DNA of 64,000 nucleotides from Motacilla alba alba (lineage: Eukaryota; Chordata; Aves; Passeriformes; Motacillidae), in the NCBI RefSeq assembly GCF_015832195.1, contig NC_052019.1, forward strand, positions 41,233,016 to 41,297,015, written 5' to 3'. The position numbers and the translations under genes are program-made. The notes under the pieces were generated by a model. It had not been told where the DNA came from. It did no database searches and was given only the letters and a program-made list of their open reading frames with translations. Position 1 is the first letter of the stretch. Every line of letters starts with the position of its first letter. Shown here one piece after another: positions 13,701-25,499 of the stretch.

Positions 13701-16700
13701 TATTTTTTATTAATTTGCTATGTTGTCATTCCTGTTATGTTGGCAGTTTCATGCAAACAAAAACTCATAATATTGACAAAACAATGAGTGATAGAAAGTG
13801 AAAATTACAGGGAAAGGAATGTATTCAGTGCTTCATATTTTACACTTACACTCAGTGACAACAGGAAAGCTGCATCCTATCCCTTAGCACAATTACCCCA
13901 ATAATGAACCAGTGTTGAATGTTTAAAAACTCAGACACACTGTTTCAAAAATCAACACTTTATTGATAAAGCAATAAGGTTATTTTCTCTTTTTCATCTT
14001 TTTCAATTGAGATCTTTGTTCAGTTAAAATTGGTGATATCATTGCAATAATTTTATGCTGTGGGAAAATAATTGTTTGACTTATACAGTGGGGCATGTGG
14101 TATTTATAGAGATAAGTTACAAACTCTTAAAATCAAGATTTTATAATGGAAGTGTTGACACAGGCTTCATTCTGCTGGCATAATAAATTCTATTATAGTA
14201 TTCATTATAAGAATTTCCAGTCCTTTTATAGACTATGGAGTCTCTGGAAAGCAAATGAAGTCAAGAATTACTGGACTATCACAGAAGATTCCTCACAGTT
14301 ATTACTTAAAAGTAGCATATGATTTGGAATGTTACTTATTTTTTTCCAGGAATATTTTCCTTTTCTCTAGACAGTGGGACTTTCGTATAACTTGATTTGT
14401 TTGCTGTTGTCTTTGTTTGGAAAAGAAAATCAGTTTGATATAATCTTATTGTTCGTTATCTGGGAAAAAGAGATACAACAGCCTTCTCTGAATAGCACCT
14501 TTTGATCCATCTCACAAATGTGTGATGTTTCTAATATTTTATTATTTTCTGAGTCCAACAGGTGAGATGTGTGAGCTGTCTTTCTTATATAAATCATAGT
14601 TCACCATCTTGTTGAGGGGTTCATATGCGTTTTCAATCCCAAAGAATTTCACTGTGTGTAAAAGCAACTCCCACACATTAGCCCCATGTACAGCTTTAAT
14701 TCCTTGTGTTATGTATCAGTCACTGCTAGAAGTAGCTATTTCTTATTCTTATCTTGTCTGCAGTTGCAGAAAATCATAGGAGACGTTAATTAACATATAA
14801 AAAATATGCTATACTTTGCGTTACAGGAAAGAGACTGAACAGAATATTTTAATTGCCCCATATTTTTCTGTTGGTTAATTTTAGTTGTCAGAGTGGAGCA
14901 GGCTAGAGGAGAGATTGTATTGCATTGTATTGTATATACACATATTTCTATAAAATAACCTAAGTCGTCACCAAAAAAATGTGAATAAATCCTCAGTCAA
15001 CTCAGGAATAGCAGCAGAAAGATCCAGGCAGAGAGGTTTTAATGTTCTTGTATGGGTATTTAGTTATGTATGAAATTTCTGTTAAGAAACTGTGAATTTA
15101 AGATGTATACATCACAAAAACTTTAACTCTTCTTCTGAAAGTATTGGGTGTCCTTGAAATTATTCAAATATCTACATGGAATCAGATTTATCAGGTGGAC
15201 AAGACCAGATATTAAGTCCAAGGAACTGTTTGGATGTTTTTTAATGGACCTAAAAGGCTGGGGTGACAACCCAATAGAAGACAAGGGGAGGTCTGATGTT
15301 AAATGCAGCACTGGGTGACAGTGGAACAAGTTACTATCCTGAGTAAGACCATAATAAATTCCTCTCTTCAATGAGAAGTCTGCTTGCAGTATTTACTTCC
15401 CAGCATCTCCTTTTTTAGCAGCTATTCCAGGAAATTACTTAGGAAGTACTGAGCTATAAATAGCATTCTTTTCCACTTCGGATAGAAGAAGAGGGAAGAA
15501 GGTGTAGAGGTTTAAATGAGTGGTCTGATACTGAAGCAGGTCAAGTCAAGTTGTGAGAGCTGGCTGCATTTAATTAGGAGCAGACAGCTGACAATTTATG
15601 AGTGGTGCATGCAGGCCATCTTTAGCTCACTGAGTAGCTCTTGTATTTGTTCAAATTGGCAAATACAGTATTCTTTTCACCATCCCATAATACACATCCC
15701 TTTCCCATTTATGTGCACAGGCACAGAAACTGAACAATGAAAGTGCACCATAAGTAGCATGAATGACGGGATTGCACTGTGAAGAAATAGTAACCATCAG
15801 AATATCCAGTAAGCAAATTCCCATGGGCATTTGTGCACATTCTCTATTTCAACTGCTACTATTGGACTCCTGAAATTTCAGGGAGCTGTAGTAAAATGTG
15901 TAGAGTCTTGGTTTAATGTGTGCTAAAGCTTGAAGGTCACCCAGTGTTTCCAGTTGATGTATTCAGTTTGTTAATAAATACAGGGATATTATAATGGTAC
16001 CCTTCAAGTTACTGATGACCAGCCTCTTCAGAGACTGTCACTGATGTCTTGTGTCTGTGTTCTGTCCAAGTGCTGTACTATCAGATGTCTTAAGACTGAT
16101 TGTTCATCTGCCTGTATTTCAGGAAATTTATAGGCAATCGGACTAAAAAGATAGAATCTAGACATGCAAACTATTTCAGGTGAAGAAAGGTCTCAGTGGG
16201 AAGTTCAGGAAAGAAATAATAGTTATTATGAAACTTATTTCCTTTGACTAGGTGCTATAACCCTTATATGCCCTGTAGAGCATATTTCAGTGAACCACTT
16301 CAAGGGAAAAATAACTCAGGAAGCTGACTGAATAATGCATATGTCAGATTCTCTTTCTATTTATGTTTGCCTTGTTTGGAACAGAAAATAATGAGTTGAG
16401 GGGATTGATACCTCGAGGAAACAGAGAGAAATGTTAAATTACAGTAAAACATATAGGACAAATTTATGCACGTATATTATATATTAATACCTTATACAAT
16501 CAGTGAACATGGAGGAACTTTTAAGAGATATCAATTGAGTTAATGTTGAATGGATTATTTAGGTAAACATGCATGTGAATTTGGTCTGTAGAAGTTTCTA
16601 TCACTCATAAAATTATATGTCCAAAAAAGTGAAATTCCTGAAATTCCTATCAGAATAGATCAGTCCTAAAAATCATGCACATTATTTATGTAGTAATTGT

Positions 16701-19700
16701 GATCATGAAATAAAGCTTTTAATATTTATATTTTATTTCTTTACATGTAACTTCTATTTTATTTTATGTATTATGTTTTTCTCTATTAAAAATGGAAAAG
16801 TTACTCAGAAAGAGGCCTTAAGGGAAATGGAGGAAATTTTGATTTTGATTTTATTTTTTTATTAGTCAATATTCATTCAATTATGTTGTGAAGATATTTG
16901 AATTATAAAAATTTTATTTGCAAACATGAATTTGATAAGAATCTATGATGGATCTTTTTCTTCTCACAGTTGTTTTTGTCATTTCTTAAAAGAAAATATA
17001 TTTAGAGGACAGAAAATCCTAATTATAAAAGCTTCTAACTTCAGGAGTGAAAAAATGCTTTAATTGTTCTGAGTTATAATTAGATTCTGCTGCACCTACA
17101 TGATACATCATGCCATGCCAATGCCTTTTTCCTATCAAAGTGATTATACCAGAGACAACAAATTTCTTCCCGCTGCAGTGCTTCAATATGCAACCCAGGC
17201 ACTGATAATCCCACTCACATCAAAGACTGAGGAGAATTCCTGGCTCATTGATAACCATGAAAACCACACCTTAGATGTGAATACTTCACCTGCAGTGAAG
17301 AATTTACAGATTTACAGGGGTTTGAGGAAATTGGATGGAAAGCACAAGACCTGCCCTGCAGTTTCTTGTAATTCTGTTGTAGAGAACATCAATATGCAGT
17401 ATAAATAATTAATGACACATAACGATTATTATGTCTCTTCTTGCATGTCATTTCATTCCCAACAATAGCCTTAAATTAAGATTGAATGCTTAATTGTTGA
17501 AATAATGATTATTCATACCTCTTGAAGACGTGATGTGTCATTGGGTGAGTCATAACATCCTTGTGTTTTTACACCTATTTTATACTTTAAAATTTATTAG
17601 TATTATTTTTGTTAGGGTGGTGATGATATTGGGTTTTTGGTAAACCAATGAAATTAAGTTTATATGTGACAGTTGTGTTTTTCATGGTAGATAATCACTG
17701 TAACACCTCAGTATCCTGCACACAAAATTAATAGGAAAGTCTAATGTGGATCTTAAAATCAATCAAATATTTTGACAGTTCCAGAATGTTACTTTTTACA
17801 TTTTCTTTGTTTTCACAGGGCAGAGAGGCAGGGTTGTCACATGGTGGTATTAAATGTAGTACTGCAATTGTGCCATCACTGATATTGGCAAGGCTTGTTC
17901 AAAGAAGGCTGTGAAATGTTTTTGAAGTCTAGATCTGCCTGCTGTCTTCTGACAGAGGCTGTGCTTCATCCCCTGCACCCAAGAGTATTGATAATGGTGC
18001 CAACGACAATGAATCCACCTTGCTGTGTTATACAGTCTCCCTAAGGATCTCAGTTCTAGTGCCTTACTAATGTATTTACTGGTTTTCTTCAAAGATTCTA
18101 TATCTGCTTATCCCAAGGTGGAGGAGATTCAAAATTGCCAGAGATCAAACTCCCCAGGTCTGTTTTAAGTTCCTTATAAGGACTATGTATTGGTTTTGTT
18201 GAACCTTTTTATATTACAGACTTCTTGCAGCTATGTTAACAGTACAAAGCCTTTATTAATGGAAGAATATATTCATAGGGTTGTCCACTCTGTGCCATTC
18301 TGTTTTGGTACTTCAGTCTGTGTGCCGCACAATTGACCCTTTAGAAGTAGCTGCCAAAGACCTGTCTTTTGTACCAAGTGTTGATTTTTTTTTTTGTGTC
18401 TGCTAGTTCCTAGCAAATTGTGAAGGAATGAAAAACCCTCTCTCATATGAGGTCATTGCTGTTTATGCAAAAGACCCTAGCAACCTCCCCAGCCACTCTG
18501 CTTCCATGTTTTTTCTCCCTGTACCCTCTTTCCTGCCCAGTTCTCCCTGTAGCATTGTGTGAGCTACTCAGTGTGCCAGGACTGCTACCTATCTGCTGGT
18601 AGCACCTGTGTGGTGAGGCATTTGATCCAGTCCTTTCCCCAGTGAATTTCTACTAAAGCTCAGTCTTGATACAAATTTCTTAGGGAACTTCACTGTCAGC
18701 AGCTCATTGTCACGGGCGCATTTCATGTACTTCCCAAGGGCTTTCTTCTACAAAGGCCTCGAGATGGGCTCAGTTCAACACATGAGTGGTCCTACTACAG
18801 TCAATGAGACCTCCTTATGTGCATGAGGTGCCTCTATGAGCTTTTGAAGAAGGTTACTTAAAAATTCTCTAAATATACATGTTTTTATACACAACATTGA
18901 ACTTTCCAAGGACTGCTGCTGTGGGGGAGGTTATCTGCCTCATGTTGTTTCCTAGAAGGTACACACAGCTCTGTGTTATCTGTGTGCTCTTTCTCACAGA
19001 TCTATGTCTTGTCCACTTGTGCAGATAGGTGAGGTGATATCTCCTTGCTGTTGAGATATCTCAGTGAGCTCTGCAAGCTCGGTGGCCTTTGTTAGGACCT
19101 ATGCTCAGGTCACACATACTATGGACTTCCATGTCCATAGGTTTGGGATTTTTAGGCAATTGCACCTATCCAGCCTGTATTAAAAAGCTAATATTGTGCT
19201 AACACACATGATCAGTAGCACTGTCTTCCTTCTATTTGGAAAAAGGAAAAATAAGAGTTTCTTCTGTCCCATTATTTCTCAGAAACCACAGAGATATTTC
19301 CCAATTCTTTCCCCTCCATAAGTTTTCTAACCATTAACTTGTTCTAAGACAGTATTGCCCTACTTCCAGTCAAGTCTTCAATTGTTCTTTTTCCTTAAAA
19401 AAAAATTACTGTCACCTAGACAGACAAAATCATTGTCCGCTCAAATAGCGAGTGGTAATCTTGTCAAATTTACCATGCCTGAATGAGAATATATTTTCCA
19501 GACAAGATGTAACAGTGAAAAAATTTGTGATGAAAATGCAGCCAAACATTGGTGACCCCTAGTTCTGTGTTTGGGTCAGTAAAGTATTCAAGGAAGGTTC
19601 TGTGGTTCGCTTGATCTTATTATTGCAGATTGGGTTATTAATGCATCTATTAAATACCTATTATTGGTAATGATGAAGAGCAAGAGTATAACTATCCTCC

Positions 19701-21394
19701 AATGCTTTCAAATATTTATCATACTCTTACACATCTGCTGAAACACCTTCTGAGAAGCCTTTAATTACATTATTGGCAGAAATCCATTTGTTGCTTCCTT
19801 TCGCTGTTTTCAACATCTTTCCTGTGTAGGTTCTTGTTCTTTATGTATAGCTAGTAACTGTTCCCAAACATGTCTCACTGGTAAAATAAGACAGGTTACA
19901 GGTAGCAAATTAGGATTAAAAGGGAGAAAAGAAAGAGGGAATCAACACTAAACCGATGTTAGAGGCAGAGAAACTGAAGCTGGTATCTCATGCAGTGTAA
20001 CTAAGTCTCACTTAGAGCAGTTTGTCTTTTCCAGCAAACCAGCAATCCTCTCTTCACACTAACTCTAATGTTTGTCCAGCCTTGATTTTGGCTGTTTCTG
20101 TGCCTCAGAGCTATAAAAAGCAGGGGAAAGCAGGGAGGGGAGAACAAAATGCTTTCATACTGCTTTTCAAACTGAAATGCCTTAGCCAGGGTTGGAGTTG
20201 AGACAGGGAGGATGGCAGGACTGCAGCAGCCAGCAGTCAGATTAACTCCAGGATCCACCACCTCAGGCAGGAAGGAGATTAGATAGCTTGTCCCTTATCA
20301 AGTCTGAGACAGAGCCAAGAATGAATCAAAATCTGAATCAAAATCATTGCCTGCCTAACACATGGAAAAAAACCCTTCTCTTGATTTTTCCATTTAGTGG
20401 TATTTTTCACTAACTGGTTTAACATTTGAACTGTGCCCACATAAAGTACCTTATTTATTTCTCTCCTTTTTTGTTATTTGCAAACAGTTTTATATTCTTT
20501 TGATGTTCATCATGCTAACTTAGATTACAAAAAGACAGAAATGTAAGTATTCAGATTAAAAGAGCAGTGTGGAAATTTTTAAGTACACAATATACAGCTT
20601 GGCTTTAAAGATATCTCTATAATGTTAGAAAAATATAAATTGTGCAATTAAAATGATACAAAACCTAAATGTGTTTCAGTTTAAAATGGCTATTTTTGGG
20701 ATAGAGAAATCTAATGTTCACATAGATGTACAGTTATGTGTTGCCAAAAGTATGGAGGCACCGCATAAATTATTACATATCAAAGGGAATATACTGTGTA
20801 ATACAGTTGCAAAAAAGAAAATAATATCCCTAAAAAGTTGAAAATAAATGGCTGTCTGGAGTATTTAAAAATGAAGACGTCTAGACTTCAAAAATATGTT
20901 AATTGAACTGAGTCTTTTTTTTTAAATACAGACAAATGTGTAATAAATAAAGTTGGCATTTACTTTCAAAACAATGCTAAAAAGCGTTCAGAGTTAAGTG
21001 ATTTAGAATAAATGGCTCTGGATTATGTGGCTATCAGAGTAATAGAAGGAGAATACTAATTAGCACTCCAAATCTTTAATGCTGTACCAATCCAATTCTC
21101 TCCTTTGGTAATTCTTTATTGTAGCCATAGTAACAAAAGAAGAAAACTTAAGCCACACAGACATTTTAAATTCCTTTTATTTTTCTTAAAGAAGTCCTAA
21201 TTTCTCTAAGAAGCTCTGTTTTGTACTTGTAACACTTGTAATTATACTTTTCTACATTTAAATATGACAGCATATCCTTAGGCATAATTCATTCCTACAT
21301 AGCTCATCTAGTTTAAATTTTTAAAAGCTTGCCCTTGCTTCATTATTTCATGAAGAGCCCTTCAAAATAAGCTGGAGTATTCAGAACTTAAATA
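7771..21394. other. Mostly unique noncoding sequence, no gene seen
   Basis: This 13.6-kb stretch contains no recognisable transposon or gene. Open frames are at most 118 codons (8182-8538 +), 116 codons (10156-10506 -) and 102 codons (17100-17408 +). None resembles a known family. Points of interest are a full CRE-type octamer at 8312-8319, an exon-like open stretch bounded by AG and GT at 10912-11006, and a CACGTG E-box near 11424. Old, highly diverged repeats may be present but are not recognisable by eye. Confidence 0.6.
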
Positions 21395-21436
21395 GATATA
21401 TATATATATACATACATACATATATATATATATATA
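21395..21436. repeat. TA dinucleotide microsatellite with CATA interruption
   Basis: Alternating T and A run for about 42 bases, interrupted once by a short ACATACATACA segment around 21410-21420. The two pure TA parts flank the interruption, as is typical of an ageing microsatellite. It lies about 140 bp before the 3' end of the minus-strand CR1 copy. Confidence 0.95.
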
Positions 21437-21578
21437 ATGACAGTACTTACCTAAAATAGAACAGTTATTTTGAGGGATGTACTTTTAGAAATAGTTCAGA
21501 GGATTTTCATGCCAAAGCAAAAGAAAGTTAAAGAAGCTAGTTATTTGAAAGCTCCAGGAAAGGTCTTAAAATAAGTAA

Positions 21579-22635
21579 TGAATCATAGATTAATCCAGGT
21601 TGGAAAAAGCCCCAGAAGATCTCTAGTCCAGCTTGCCACTCAAAGCAGAATCAATCCTGAGGTCAGCTCAGGCTGCTCAGGGTTTGATCCAGTTAGGTCC
21701 TGAAAGCCTCCGAGGCTGAAGGCTGAACAGCCTCCCTGGGCAGCCTGTTCCACTGCTGGACTGCCATCAGAGTAAGAGAGCATTCTCCTGTTTTCAGTGG
21801 GATCTCCCTCGCTCCAGTTTATGTCTGTTGTCTCTCACCCTCCTGACAGGGACTCTTGTGACCCTGTCTTCATGCTAAATTTACCCTAAGCACTGGGGGC
21901 TCCATTGGGTCCCCCAAATCACCATTTCTTCTCCCAGATGAACAAGCCTCAGCCTCTCCTAACAAGATGCCTGCACTCCTGCTGCAGTCCCAGCCATCTT
22001 GGCAGTCCTCCAAGGAACCTGCTGCATTAACAATGCCTTCCTTTACTGCTCAAGAGACGTCAAACCAAACACAGTCTCCTAGATAGGGTCGACATGTGAA
22101 ATTAAAGGGCACAGATTTCTCCTTTCCACTGTGTATGTTCCTCACTGTACAGCCCCAAACACTGCTGCCCTGCCCTACTGCCAGAGTGTGTTCTTCTTTA
22201 GATCCACCAATGTCTTCTCTACAGAGCTGCTTCACAAGCTTGTACCACTGCACAGGTTTCATGCATTCAAGGGGTACAGCTTGGCAGTTGTCCTTGGTTT
22301 GTTACTTAGGGCTCCTGCCAGCCCATCCCTCCCGCCAGCCTGGTGCTCTTGGAAGTGGCCATGGCTTCGAGCATGTTGGCTGTGTCCACCAGCTAGGTGT
22401 CCCCTGAAAGACTGGTGAAAATGAACCCCGACCTCTCCTCCAAATCACTGTAAAACGTGTTAGACAAGAGAGGTCTTGAAAAAAATCACAACTGGCCTCC
22501 AGGTAGAGTGTGTGCCATTAACTACCCACCCTTTTGGCCTCAGGGCCCAGGCAGGTTTTCACCCATCTAGTAGGCCACCCATCCAGATCCACCACACATA
22601 ATGTTCCAGTTGAGATATCAGGATGCTGTGGGGAA
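21579..22635 (-). mobile_element. CR1 LINE retrotransposon, inverted and decayed
   Basis: Read on the - strand, this segment ends at 21579 in the CR1 3' terminus: the reverse complement of AATCATAGATTAATCCAGG gives CCTGGATTAATCTATGATT. The sequence immediately inside, ending in GGTTGGAAAAAGCCCC on the + strand, is the diagnostic avian CR1 3' UTR. Further in, the + strand shows the well-known CR1 antisense phrases for the group TTCCACTGCTGGACTGCC and, near 22490-22610, the portion around ACTGGCCTCCAGG and TTTTCACCCATCTAGTAGG. That portion corresponds to the RT region of ORF2. No long frame survives on the - strand. The middle part, about 22140-22430, is the most diverged and I matched it less surely. 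The 5' boundary near 22635 is approximate and the subfamily was not assigned. Confidence 0.88.
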
Positions 22636-22697
22636 GGAAAAAGTACCTCCTAATATTTTTTAATAGAATTCATACTTCTAAACTGCAGGAAAAGTCC

Positions 22698-22721
22698 TTT
22701 TTTTTAAAAAAAAAAAAAAAC
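22698..22721. repeat. T-run joined to A-run
   Basis: Eight T residues are followed directly by about fifteen A residues. This mirror-like homopolymer junction can fold back weakly on itself, and it is probably just low-complexity sequence flanking the old CR1 insertion. Confidence 0.8.
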
Positions 22722-25474
22722 CCTACAATATTTTAGTCACATTTTTATAAATATGTACTCTGACAAAAGCAGTTTTATGTTATTGCAAGTTGTACACAAT
22801 ACAGTGTGCTGATTTCTATACAGTAAATAGAATAGTTTCTTCTCTGTCTATCTAGTATATCAACAGGAATGAGAAATGTCAGAACTACTCAAAGAACAGG
22901 TTCTTATCATTGTTTAAATCTACCACAACAAATAAGAGATTAAATGGTAGATCCTGACACTGATCACAGCTTTTTTGAGAATGACTTCTATTAAAATATA
23001 TTTATTTCATTCCTCTAGTAGTCTGTGAAACTGTACAGGTGTTTGCAAAACAAAAGTGGTCAGGGAATGGGAGTTTTTGCTTGCAGATACCTTAGCAGTT
23101 TTTGAGGTGAGAGACTTAGAGTATTTGATATGAGGCAAGATGGGTTTTCCAAGCTAAAAAGAGATATCTGTCCTCCCTAACTTCTTGATGGGTGCCATCC
23201 CTGACTGATTTGGCATCAAGGATGCACAGCTGTGTGCTCCTGACAGATTTCAGGAAGCATGTCCATCCTTGCACAATTTTCTTTACCACCACAGCTAAAG
23301 GCACTTGCAGTTGTGACCCAGAACCAAGCTGCAAAGAGTGGCCCAAGAAGCAGCTTTCTCAGGGCAGACAAACAGATTTGGGCCCCTGGAGGCTGTGACA
23401 CAGTCATACTGAGCCCCTTATGTGATGTGTTTTATAGAACAGGTGATTTGAACCCTCCCCCTTAAACAAGGGCTGGTACCTGCAGATCTAAGTCAAGTAG
23501 GTTGTCCATCTTTTCCATTCTTGGCTCTCATCTGACAGCTTTTCTTTTTCACATCACCATCTTTTGCAGCACGGTTGTGTAAACCTTTCTGCCAAGCCAT
23601 TTAAAATCCTGTGAAATTTTCCTCCCTAAAATTTTGAATTTCTTTTACTAAGATTTTCCACCGCATAAATAATATGAAGAAAATCAAGACAGGATGAATA
23701 TGAAAGAACAAAGCTGCCTAATACTTGCTGTAAGGCTCTGTGTTCCAAACTGCAGCCTTTATGACTCCTTGAACTCATAAAGGGGTCACATAAATTTGGG
23801 GCCACCTGAATTCTTGAGTTGCCATGCATTTTTCTGAGCTTTCACACCGACATGGCTGCCTAGCTTCTCAAATGGAGCAGGCTTAGCTAGAGCTGGGCTG
23901 GAGGGAGTGCAGACTGAACCTGTCTTCAGCCACCCGTTCATGTCTAAATCCCTGTATTTCCTGAAGGCTTTAAATTCTTTTTTTTCCTGGACATCCTGAA
24001 CCAGCTTAGTATGGAGTGACCCAGCCGTAATTTACATTTAACCTAATTTGAATTCATAAGCAAGGCATTCCTCAGTCTGTTTCACCTGAGGGGCTCTATC
24101 CAGCTGGCATCCTCCGAGCATGACTAATGGTGGAGGCTGTGCATGAAGCACAGCAGCAGCAGCAGGTGATGGGAGTCTCCATTCATTCAGGAGTATGAGT
24201 ATGCAATGTGGGTTCAATCTTTGCCTGGCAGAAAGAGTTTATGTCCATCTTTCACCCCAGTCTTCCAAGTAAAAGCTACTCTAATGGGGCTTTCCTCTGT
24301 GAAAAACTCTAAATTTAAAAGGAATACGCAGGAATAAAAGAAATACTTATTTTCATTAGTGGGAGGAGGTGGGGGAGGGTGCACAGAATTTGTGCCAAAA
24401 TAGTCATGTTATTTAGGTGTCCTGGGGCAGTTGGAGCTCTTGCTTGGGAAAAGGGGAAGGCTGACTTCCAGTCCTTGCAAGTGGTTATTTAAAAGCTTTA
24501 CCTGATGCCTGATTAATAAAAGAAACCCCCATGAATAGCCTCCTGGCTATTATAAGTCTCAAGTGGATGCCTAATTCTACTCAGAGGTTGAAGAGGAAAG
24601 AGAGGTACCTGCCGTGGTAGGAAGTGCTCTCTCCTGCTTGCACCTCTTTCTCCCACCCTCCCTCCATCCCCACCTCCTTCTAACAGGTCTTTTATATCTT
24701 TTCTGGATTTAGACCCTGAATATAGGCTTCAGTTCTTGCATTCTCAAGCTATATTGATACCAAGAAGCATGAAATGAGATTTGCCTTAAGGCACAAAACC
24801 ACAGTGTATGCATTTAAAAAGCTTTGTGTGCACACAACTGACTATTACAGTGGTATTTGAAAATGAACAAAAATGCATATTATTATGCACATTTGATGGC
24901 AGAGTGTACAGAGCATACAAAGTAGAAAAGGCCTTGTGGCTTGTGTGTTCATTCAGAATCAAAATCAGTGAATAGAAGAGGCTAAATCAAGATAATTTTG
25001 ACACTTAAGATTGTTTGCACATTATTTGGTAGAATCACTTTTCCTAAGACATTTTAATGCAAGTGCCCTTGAAAGGCATAAAGCACTTAAAACACTGATA
25101 TGTGCACAGCTTTTCACTTAACAGAATGCATTTTCTGTTTGTTTTATTAAAATTATGTTTAAGAAATTTTCTAACTGAAGATGTGCACTCAGTACATGAA
25201 CAATAAAAGTGCCCAACCTTTATAATTTTCCCAGTATAAAACTTGAACGAGTAAGATACTATTGCAAAGCAACTCCATCAGGATAAAATTGTAGGGGTTA
25301 GAGAAGCATTCATCTAGCTCAAGCTGTTTTTTACACTGCTCAGGGCATTATCCAGTGTTTATGGCATTGGCATCAGGAGTGGCTGGGATGGGTGTGTGGT
25401 GGCTGATAGGCTGCACAGCACGATGGCAGGCTAAGGGCCGATCCTCGGGCTCTTTTTGTATGGCAAAGTCGGTA

Positions 25475-25499
25475 CACAATCTAGAATTCTAGTGTTGTG
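25475..25499. repeat. Imperfect 25-bp palindrome
   Basis: The centre CTAGAATTCTAG (25481-25492) is a perfect 12-bp palindrome. It is flanked by CACAA on the left (25475-25479) and TTGTG on the right (25495-25499), which pair with each other. Only a T opposite TG interrupts the symmetry. It could be a dimeric protein-binding site or chance. Confidence 0.7.

Noticed and set aside
22096..22418. Two overlapping + strand frames of 103 and 95 codons
   Set aside because: They are antisense readings through the inverted CR1 copy and its GC-richer middle.
24149..24162. CAG repeat as an expandable triplet repeat
   Set aside because: Only about four units are present, too short to call a microsatellite of interest.
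24361..24379. Purine-rich G cluster as a quadruplex
   Set aside because: Only three runs of at least three G are present. The rest are GG pairs, so the motif is weak.
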